Assembly: GCA_025062325.1 (NCBI GenBank)
Contig: JANXAL010000112.1
Coordinates: forward strand, 1-64,000
Direction: 5' to 3'
From: Roseiflexus sp.
Lineage (GTDB): Bacteria; Chloroflexota; Chloroflexia; Chloroflexales; Roseiflexaceae
DNA: 64,000 bases
Of the stretch, positions 16,696-22,928 are shown piece after piece. The notes beneath the pieces are model-generated. The model worked only from the letters and a program-made list of their open reading frames with translations. It did not search any database and was not told the origin of the DNA. How positions within the stretch are numbered: the stretch's first letter is position 1; every line of letters begins with the position of its first letter. Both the position numbers and the translations under genes were made by a program.

Positions 16696-18276
16696 TCAGC
16701 GAGCTAGTCGAAGTGAGTCCATCAGCCGGTCAATCAGCGTGTTGGCGTAAAAGCCGTTCTTGAGGTGGACATAGAGCGCCCGCCAGGCAGGGCGGCTTGC
16801 CAGCGCCGGTAAGAAGGCGCTGAGCGCCATCACCACGCCAGAGGCAACGACTGCAATCACGACTGCAACCATCGTCGGCGCATTGAGCGGCGGATACACT
16901 GCTATTGCCCGACCGAGCAGCGCCTCAGCGGTCACTTCCAGCGCAAAGAAGGCAATCGTTACCAGGACAGCCATTGCCGTCGTGCGCGTGATGACGTAGA
17001 GAGGCGCGCGATTGGTGTTGCCCTTCACCAGCAGATAAGCGACGGCAAGCATAAAAATGGTGATTGTCGCGGTTTCTCCCGGTCGTTTGGTGATGTCGAT
17101 GCCAATTGCAGTGGCGACTGCCAGAAAGATGACCACTGCTAGGGCCATGTTCGCAAGCAGACTGAGCAGATGCGGCGCGGTATCCAGCTTCTGAGCGCCG
17201 GTGTTCCGCACGTACTCGATGATGCTGCCCGATGATAGGAAGGCGTGCGCCTTGTAGCAGGAATGAGCGATAAGATGCATTATTGCGACAGTGTGCGCGC
17301 CAAACCCGCATAGCATCAGCATGAACCCCATGTGCGCCGCGCTCGAATATGCCAGCGAGACCTTGACAGCGGTCTGCGTAATCATTGAGGACGATGCGAA
17401 GATCGCAGTGAACCCGCCAAGCGCAATCAGCAGAATCAGCGCCGGAGTTGACAGGAACACTAGTTCGCCAAAGCGCACCACCAGGAAGATGCCTGCATTG
17501 AGCAGACCAGCGTGCAGCAGCGCCGAGACGGGAGTTGGCGTTTCCATCACTTCAAGCAGCCAGCCATGGAACGGGAACATTGCTGACTTCAGCGCCGCAA
17601 CGATCACGATTAGGACTGCGGCAACAGTAGCGTTCGCGGGGATGTTGCCACTCGCAAGCGCTGCCGCAGCCGCCTCGCGGATCATGCCCAGGTCGGTCGT
17701 GCCGAAGGTCTGCGCGAGGAGCACAGCGGCAACGATCAGACACACATCGCCGATGCGAGCGAAGATAAACTTCTTGCGGGCTGCCCGAATAGCGCGCGGG
17801 CGCTCAGGGTAGAACACCAGCAGTTCGTGCAGCGCGAGGCTCATCCCAATCCACGCCAGCGTCAGTTGCCAGAGATTGCCCGACAGCACCATCAATAGAA
17901 CGGCGCTGACCGTCAGGTAGAGGCGGATGAAGAAGATCCTCTGGCGCGGGTCGCCGTCAAGATAGTTGCGGCTGAACTGGATGAGCAACGTGCCTAGCAA
18001 CGTCACCAGCCATGACATCATGACGCTCAATGCATCAAGACGCAGCGCAAGGCCAGCGTCGCCGACGCCGATCAACGGACTGACCATCGGACCAGAGGTG
18101 AAGACCATTATTCCAAGTCCGAGCAGCAGCCCGAACGAACCAATGCTAGCCGCGCGTCCGAGCTGGAACGTCAGATTAACCGACCGCGTCAGGGACGCGA
18201 TAAGCGCCGCGACTGCCAGCGACAGCGGTGCAAGATACCCGAGCAGCGCCAGATTGCCGACCACCGTACTGTCCAT
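16696..18276 (-). CDS. dabB: proton-conducting membrane subunit DabB (NuoL/MrpA-like)
   Basis: The 526-residue protein has about 13-14 membrane segments and resembles the antiporter-like subunits of complex I. Typical blocks are LALHELLVFYPERPRAIRAA, KSAMFPFHGWLLEVMETPTP-VSALLHAGLLNAG and LAYSSAAHMGFML. In DAB systems it conducts H+ or Na+ and energises the DabA reaction. The adjacent dabA, rather than nuo or mrp genes, shows it is not a respiratory subunit. It is the first gene of the operon, behind the promoter with the shared 35-bp element. Confidence 0.9.
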   Translation of the reverse strand: MDSTVVGNLALLGYLAPLSLAVAALIASLTRSVNLTFQLGRAASIGSFGLLLGLGIMVFTSGPMVSPLIGVGDAGLALRLDALSVMMSWLVTLLGTLLIQFSRNYLDGDPRQRIFFIRLYLTVSAVLLMVLSGNLWQLTLAWIGMSLALHELLVFYPERPRAIRAARKKFIFARIGDVCLIVAAVLLAQTFGTTDLGMIREAAAAALASGNIPANATVAAVLIVIVAALKSAMFPFHGWLLEVMETPTPVSALLHAGLLNAGIFLVVRFGELVFLSTPALILLIALGGFTAIFASSSMITQTAVKVSLAYSSAAHMGFMLMLCGFGAHTVAIMHLIAHSCYKAHAFLSSGSIIEYVRNTGAQKLDTAPHLLSLLANMALAVVIFLAVATAIGIDITKRPGETATITIFMLAVAYLLVKGNTNRAPLYVITRTTAMAVLVTIAFFALEVTAEALLGRAIAVYPPLNAPTMVAVVIAVVASGVVMALSAFLPALASRPAWRALYVHLKNGFYANTLIDRLMDSLRLAR

Positions 18277-18318
18277 AGCGATAGTCCCTCCTTCTGTTCG
18301 TTGCCTGTCCTGAGACAG

Positions 18319-18376
18319 AGAATATCGGAGATTATCGTCAATGTCAATATAAAGACATCAAGACATCCGAAAGACT
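18319..18376 (-). promoter_or_regulatory. dabB promoter with a 35-bp element shared with sbtA
   Basis: On the minus strand, the element runs from 18376 to 18342: AGTCTTT, then ATGTCTT, GATG and TCTTTATATTGACA. The -35 TTGACA (18342-18347), a 17-bp spacer and TATTCT (18319-18324) form the promoter. The element contains TCTT three times, at relative positions 3, 14 and 22. It aligns without gaps to the element at 11566-11600. Confidence 0.75.
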
Positions 18377-18459
18377 CTTTTTTTGATGGATGTTCCTCGA
18401 CGGATGGAGGGGATGGAGAGGATCATAAGGGCAAGTCTGAGACTCGTCCCGTCTGCATA

Positions 18460-18488
18460 GTGACAATCCGTGCATCTCTTCGTATAAT
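18460..18488 (+). promoter_or_regulatory. promoter of the band-7 gene
   Basis: GTGACA (18460-18465), a 17-bp spacer and a consensus TATAAT (18483-18488) lie about 100 bp upstream of the start codon at 18590. The remainder of the 313-bp gap from 18277 holds the divergent dabB promoter and nothing else recognised. Confidence 0.65.
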
Positions 18489-18589
18489 GATGGGAGCGAA
18501 TGCAGACGCAGGGCGCATGGCGCCGGAGTGCCAATATGTCTGAACGCAAGCGTCAGAGCCAGCCATCGATGCAACAAGGAGGAAAGGGC

Positions 18590-19609
18590 ATGAATATCCC
18601 GGGGCGAACGATTGCCATCGTGTTTACACTGCTCATTATTGTCGGATTGGGAGCGGCGACCGCGCGCTTTGTACAAGTGGACGAAGGGCAACGCGGGATC
18701 ATCATTACTAGCGGCGCTGTTGAGGGCATTCAGGAGCCAGGCATTTTCTTCCGTCCGTTTGCGCCGCTCACACGCGTCGAGATTGTGAATGTCCGTCGCC
18801 AGACGCTTCAGATTTCGCAGAATGTTGCCAGCAGCGACAAGCAGTTGTACGACATTGACATTCAGATCGACTTTAGCCGCAAGACCGATCCTGAATCATT
18901 GCGCCAGATGTATGCCCGCCTCGGCGCTGAGGACGATCTGCTCCGCCTGCAGCTTGAGGGTTTTGCAGCCGATGCCCTCAAGAGCGCCAGCACGCAATTT
19001 ACGCTTGACGAGGCGCTCTCCGACCGCGGCGGATTTGCCCAGCGCATCCGCTCCAACCTGACGTCGCCCCCCGGTCCTGGCCAGCAAAGCCCTGCCGATC
19101 AACTCTTTGTAGTTATTGAAGCCGTGAAGGTGCTTGACATCAAGGTCAGCGAAGAGTACGCGCGCCTCCTCTCCGAAAAAGCGAATCTGGAAGTGAAGAT
19201 CGAAACCGAAGAGCGTCGCCGTCAGCAGATCGAGGCGGAACAGGCGAACAATCTGTTCCAGGCGGAGCAGGAGGCGCGCGTCGCGCTCACCCGCGAGAAA
19301 GGGAAGACAGCGGCAGCGCTTGAGGAAGCAAATCGTGAGGCGCAGGTGCGCGCGATCCAGGGACGCTACTGGCGCGAGAACCCGGAGTTGTTTGAACTGC
19401 GCATCCGTGAGTTGATGGTTGAGATGTTGAAGAGCGGCAATATCTGGTTCATCGATCCGAATACGAACATTACCCTTTTGTTGAATCAGATGGCAACCGG
19501 CACAACGATTGTGCCCAACCCGTCGTCGGGGCAGCGTGCATCGACGCAACCAGCGCAGCCGTCGCAGCCTGCGACGCCTGAGCAACCGGCGGCGCCGACG
19601 ACGCCGTGA
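18590..19609 (+). CDS. SPFH/band-7 (prohibitin-like) membrane protein
   Basis: The 339-residue protein starts MNIPGRTIAIVF with one N-terminal membrane segment (about residues 7-28). An SPFH domain follows (VDEGQRGIIITSGAVEGI, GIFFRPFAPLTRVEIVNV, LYDIDIQIDFSRKTDPESL). A long charged, Glu/Arg-rich coiled coil covers about 195-270. The C-terminal tail is Pro/Gln/Ala-rich. Family members form large membrane-associated rings that organise proteases or lipid domains. The start has AAGGAGG 9 nt upstream; a longer frame from 18500 would include the promoter region and is rejected. A small membrane protein gene overlaps its stop. Confidence 0.88.
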   Translation: MNIPGRTIAIVFTLLIIVGLGAATARFVQVDEGQRGIIITSGAVEGIQEPGIFFRPFAPLTRVEIVNVRRQTLQISQNVASSDKQLYDIDIQIDFSRKTDPESLRQMYARLGAEDDLLRLQLEGFAADALKSASTQFTLDEALSDRGGFAQRIRSNLTSPPGPGQQSPADQLFVVIEAVKVLDIKVSEEYARLLSEKANLEVKIETEERRRQQIEAEQANNLFQAEQEARVALTREKGKTAAALEEANREAQVRAIQGRYWRENPELFELRIRELMVEMLKSGNIWFIDPNTNITLLLNQMATGTTIVPNPSSGQRASTQPAQPSQPATPEQPAAPTTP

Positions 19610-19911
19610 TTTCCATGGCGCATGTAATCTGGGCTATGACAGGCGTGCTCATTGCGGCGCTGCTTGGCGCAGCGCCGCCGCACCGTTCCTTGTACGGGAA
19701 CATCGTTGCGCCGATGCTGGCCGGCATCTTTGGCGCGTTCCTTGGCGGCATCATTGGCAGCGGCGTCATTCACGCCGATCACGCGGTGACCCTCCCAGGA
19801 GCGTTGGGAGCAATCGCTGGCGCGGCGATCTTCGTTCTGGCAGCGCAGGCGCAGCCATACGCTAGGAACGGGCGAATCGGGCGCGGCAATCCTGGTACGG
19901 ATGACCTCTGA
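19606..19911 (+). CDS. small GlsB/YeaQ-like membrane protein
   Basis: The product has three hydrophobic stretches with glycine-rich helices (GNIVAPMLAGIFGAFLGGII and LPGALGAIAGAAIFVLAAQA), the pattern of the GlsB/YeaQ/YmgE transglycosylase-associated family, known mainly as stress-induced proteins of unclear biochemical role. The GTG at 19606 overlaps the band-7 stop in a GTGA; an ATG at 19615 is an alternative that removes three residues. Co-transcription with the band-7 gene is likely. Confidence 0.7.
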   Translation: MISMAHVIWAMTGVLIAALLGAAPPHRSLYGNIVAPMLAGIFGAFLGGIIGSGVIHADHAVTLPGALGAIAGAAIFVLAAQAQPYARNGRIGRGNPGTDDL

Positions 19912-20016
19912 CGGGGTGGCGATCATCGCGGGGGGAACCAGTGCCCTACGGGTGCGGGTTTTTTCCGCGAACCCTCACGTTGCGTCGCCTGTTTCAGGCG
20001 ACAGGACGCCCTACCT

Positions 20017-20068
20017 CCCCCTTCTCCCCCCAACCCCCCGCATGCGGGGGGTTGGGGGGAGAAGGGGG
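20017..20068. repeat. perfect 52-bp palindrome
   Basis: Two 26-base arms meet at GCATGC (centre 20042/20043) with no mismatch and no loop: CCCCCTTCTCCCCCC then AACCCCCCGCA, and its reverse complement. The outer bases are the same CCCCCTTCTCCC / GGGAGAAGGGGG words as in the core of the 175-bp dispersed element, but without that element's flanks. Confidence 0.85.
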
Positions 20069-20095
20069 CAGGGGGATGGCGGTATCAGATAAAAA

Positions 20096-20441
20096 ATGAA
20101 CGCCAATACTGTGTTAATTGCAGATGGTGACCGTGCGATAGTTCAGTTGACCACTTATATTATCCAGAAAAGTTATGGGGGAGTATATGTTGTAAGTGCA
20201 AGTGATGGCGTAGAAGCGCTCCATCAAATCAACAAGCATTCTCTACCCCTTTTGATTCTTGATTTAGTGATGCCAAGGAAGTCAGGTATCGATGTGTTGA
20301 AGGAGTCATTTCGTCGCAGTGCCTGTTATTGTTTTCTCGGCACACGTGAGCTCAAAAGAAGAGGCCGCAAAGCTTTTAGAAATAGAGAGTGATTGTCTAG
20401 AATTCTTGAGTAAGCCATTCGATTTCGAAGAGCTGTTGTGA
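20096..20441 (+). pseudogene. response regulator receiver domain, frameshifted
   Basis: The N-terminal part has the acidic pair (IADGD, residues 10 and 12) and phosphoacceptor D56 in LLILDLVMP. After residue ~70 the frame fails. The +1 frame from about 20307 continues a normal receiver ending, VPVIVFSAHVSSKEEAAKLL then FLSKPFDFEELL, including the conserved K of KPF, to a TGA at 20439-20441. One extra base (or a two-base loss) near 20300 explains this. The gene is visibly AT-richer than its surroundings and stands alone between repeats without a kinase, which suggests a transferred and decayed gene. Confidence 0.8.
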
Positions 20442-20814
20442 ATGATGCGACGGTTAATGAATATTCATTAGGGCGATTGGTCATCCGGCGCCTCGCCGCA
20501 CAGCGTCTCGGTTGACAGCGTGGCTCTCGGCAGGAGGCGGCTAGTGCTCTCAAGTGTAGGCTTTTTGACGTGCGAAGCAAATTTGCCGCATTCTAATACC
20601 CTTTTCCCCCCTCATCCCCCCGACCCCCTTCTCCCGGCAGGGGAGCAGGGGGAGTTTGCCCATCCCAACGCCCAAAACGGGCGATACAATGGAAGGGCTT
20701 GCCGGAAGAGAAACCACCCATGTGAGGTTGGCTGGTGCGGGCCGTTGGTCTGTTCGTCTCATCAACCGGTCATGATCCGTTATCCCTCACTCATCACTCA
20801 TCACCCATCACTCG
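20442..20814. repeat. repeat-filled gap before the DUF4832 gene
   Basis: No gene is visible. The gap holds a full copy of the 175-bp element (20549-20728) and then, from 20785 to 20820, an array of TCACTCA-type units (CCTCACTCATCACTCATC, ACCCATCACTCGTCACC) that abuts and slightly enters the 3' end of the convergent gene. Confidence 0.8.
20549..20728 (+). repeat. dispersed 175-bp intergenic element, copy C
   Basis: It starts CTCAAGTGTAGGCTTTTTGA, followed by CGTGCGAAGCAAATTTGCCG, and has a core CCCCCTTCTCCC with GGGGAGCAGGGGG. The right part CGATACAATGGAAGGGCTTG and end ACCACCCATGTGAGG match the other copies. Confidence 0.8.
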
Positions 20815-22284
20815 TCACCTAACAATCACCGGCAAAAACACGCCATTGCTGACCCTTACTGTCGCCAGCAGCCGGTTGTAGCCGGTTGAAGGCTCCCATA
20901 CTCCCTCATTCGCCAGGCGAATACTGTACTCGGGGCGCGTGTTCAGCGCGGGCGCCGGGTCGGGCAGGTTGAGCAACACCTCGTAGTCGCCCGTTGCCAG
21001 GCGCGTCGGAAGTTGCACTGTCAGCGTGAGCATCTTCGTTTCGCTGGGTCCGGGCAGAAACAGGCGAGTCTCCCCCGAACCGACCGGAATGCGCGTGACG
21101 GCGCCGTTCACGGTGTGACGCAGCACAAGTTCCAGCCCCCGCGGGTTGTATGGACGCGCAAACCCGTCGTTGGTCATCCGCACGCTTATGGAGAATGGCG
21201 CGCCAGACGTTGCGGAGCGTGGAATGATAGCGTCGATCAGGCGAAAACGATATCCGAGACGACGGGCAATGTCGTCGTAGCACCCCTCGTCTCTCCAGCG
21301 CTGGAGAACGCCTGGATGGTATCCGGAATTGATGGTGCTCCAGCGCATCATTGCCAGTTCGTTCAACGCATTGGCGCAGCCAATGTAAGGTTGCGCCTCT
21401 TCGTTGTCGTTACAGGTTTCGCCGCCCTGCGGCAGGAAGAGATTGTCCTGCTGCAGGAAGCGCTTCTGTCTGGCGATGCTCTCGTCATCGGAGGGCCAGT
21501 ACGTGCCCCAGTCGTTGCGCGAGGCGAGCAGACAATCGTTGTGCGCGCCGAGGCGGGCTTTTGGCGTGTTGCGATACGCCTCTTGCGCTGTCAATGGGGT
21601 CTCATCGCCGGTCAACTGCTGTTTGTAGCGCGGCGTTCGCACCGCAACTGCACGCTCCGGCGGCAATGCTGCGAGCAGTCTATTCGTGATTGTGCGCGTA
21701 TTTGTATTAACCCCGCTCGCTCCAATCAGGTTGTTGGTCGAATTGTGCCACTCGCCCCACGCGCCGATGAAGCCAGCCTCCATAAACGCAATCACGTCGA
21801 CGTTGCTTCGGATCACTGGCGTTAACTGGTCAATATGCTGCAACACGCGCTCCAGCGGCGCGTCTGGTTCGCCGATGCCGAAGTTGTAGGCAAAGCGCAG
21901 GACGATTTTGACGCCTGCCTCGCGCGCTGTGGCACAATCAGCCTGAAGATAATCGATGACCGATTGCGGGAGCGGTTGGTTGCGGTATGGTTCGAGCAAA
22001 TAGTATGTCCGCACCATCGACATCCCCTGACTACGCGCGCGAAGAAGGTCGCTCCGGGTCAGTGGAATGCGTTCGCCATTTCGCCAGATCGGAGCGCGCT
22101 GGATGTAGAAGCCGCGCTCTGGATTCGGAAAGTTCTCGGCGCTCGCGCGATAGGTAATGATCTGCTGACCGCTCGCCGCCGCGTGATTGCCCAGAACCCC
22201 GGATGCGGCAAGGAGTAGACCGAGAAGGATCAGGAAGATGGTCATCCGGCGTGCGGAATGTCTGAGTCGAGAGACGACGTGCAT
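20815..22284 (-). CDS. secreted DUF4832/DUF4874-type protein
   Basis: The 489-residue protein has a signal peptide (MHVVSRLRHSARRMTIFLIL... followed by a hydrophobic stretch) and then FPNPERGFYIQRAPIW, the typical opening of DUF4874 proteins. A TIM-barrel-like middle region follows (TYYLLEPYRNQPLPQSVIDY; VDVIAFMEAGFIGAWGEWH), and a C-terminal DUF4832 beta domain. These resemble glycoside hydrolases, but no activity is established. The start could also be at 22320. The 3' end touches the TCACTCA array. No partner gene is adjacent. Confidence 0.75.
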   Translation of the reverse strand: MHVVSRLRHSARRMTIFLILLGLLLAASGVLGNHAAASGQQIITYRASAENFPNPERGFYIQRAPIWRNGERIPLTRSDLLRARSQGMSMVRTYYLLEPYRNQPLPQSVIDYLQADCATAREAGVKIVLRFAYNFGIGEPDAPLERVLQHIDQLTPVIRSNVDVIAFMEAGFIGAWGEWHNSTNNLIGASGVNTNTRTITNRLLAALPPERAVAVRTPRYKQQLTGDETPLTAQEAYRNTPKARLGAHNDCLLASRNDWGTYWPSDDESIARQKRFLQQDNLFLPQGGETCNDNEEAQPYIGCANALNELAMMRWSTINSGYHPGVLQRWRDEGCYDDIARRLGYRFRLIDAIIPRSATSGAPFSISVRMTNDGFARPYNPRGLELVLRHTVNGAVTRIPVGSGETRLFLPGPSETKMLTLTVQLPTRLATGDYEVLLNLPDPAPALNTRPEYSIRLANEGVWEPSTGYNRLLATVRVSNGVFLPVIVR

Positions 22285-22467
22285 TGCCTTCTGCCCTGCC
22301 CTGGATGCACCGCTATGCATTCACGAACTATCGGCCTGCAGCTTGGAGAACGCGCGGCGTGGCAATGTTGCCAGAGACCATTCGCTGTGAGATTGCTTTA
22401 GCCATCCTCCGCTCGCACAAGCGGCGTTGGCGCCATTCGCAACGATGGTAACATAAAATCGGACAGA

Positions 22468-22911
22468 CTATGATGACCCGCTCCCTGCAACAATCTGCTC
22501 TTCATCGACTCCCGGCGCCACCTCGATTGGAATATCAGTCTCGCGGAGCAACCGCGTCACAATGTCGCCGGTGAACCAGTGCCGCCAGGTGCGCGGACGC
22601 GGCTTGCCAACAATGATGCGTTGCACGTTATGATCGTGTGCGTAGCGAAGGATAGTATCGACAACCCGGTGACTATCGATGACCTTGACATGGGCGCCCA
22701 AGTCGCGCGCCAGGCGCAGGTTGCGCTCCAGTTGCTGAGCCGCGCGCGCCGGACGGCGCGTGGCAGCGCCTGGCGGCTCGACGTGCAGCGCCAGGAGCTC
22801 GGCGCCAAGTTCGACCCCAACACGCGCCGCATGGCGAATAACCGCCTGTGATTGCTCTTCCTCGCTAATGCAGACCAGAATGCGCACCGGCGCAGCACGT
22901 TGTTCGGTCAC
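22468..22911 (-). CDS. UspA-like domain protein (KdpD-type)
   Basis: The 147-residue protein from the GTG at 22911 has a universal-stress-protein fold (VRILVCISEEEQSQAVIRHA ... NVQRIIVGKPRPRTWRHWF ... ETDIPIEV). The RIIVGKPRPRTW-RHWFTGDIVTRLLRE ending is closest to the Usp domain of KdpD sensors, so it probably binds a nucleotide. A frame from 22971 would overlap the ATPase gene by 43 nt. It follows the degenerate P-type ATPase by 17 nt and is likely co-transcribed with it; K+-related sensing is only a guess. Confidence 0.8.
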   Translation of the reverse strand: MTEQRAAPVRILVCISEEEQSQAVIRHAARVGVELGAELLALHVEPPGAATRRPARAAQQLERNLRLARDLGAHVKVIDSHRVVDTILRYAHDHNVQRIIVGKPRPRTWRHWFTGDIVTRLLRETDIPIEVAPGVDEEQIVAGSGSS

Positions 22912-22928
22912 AGGTCGCTCGCAATAGG

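Noticed and set aside
16696-18276. Assignment of the membrane protein as NuoL or MrpA
   Set aside because: The adjacent DabA gene with an intact zinc site, and the absence of other Nuo or Mrp genes, make DabB the better call.
18500-18589. Upstream extension of the band-7 gene
   Set aside because: It would begin 12 bp after the -10 box and lacks a ribosome-binding site, whereas the ATG at 18590 has AAGGAGG.
20785-20820. TCACTCA array as a coding repeat of the DUF4832 protein
   Set aside because: Only the last few bases enter the gene; the array is intergenic and recurs next to unrelated genes.
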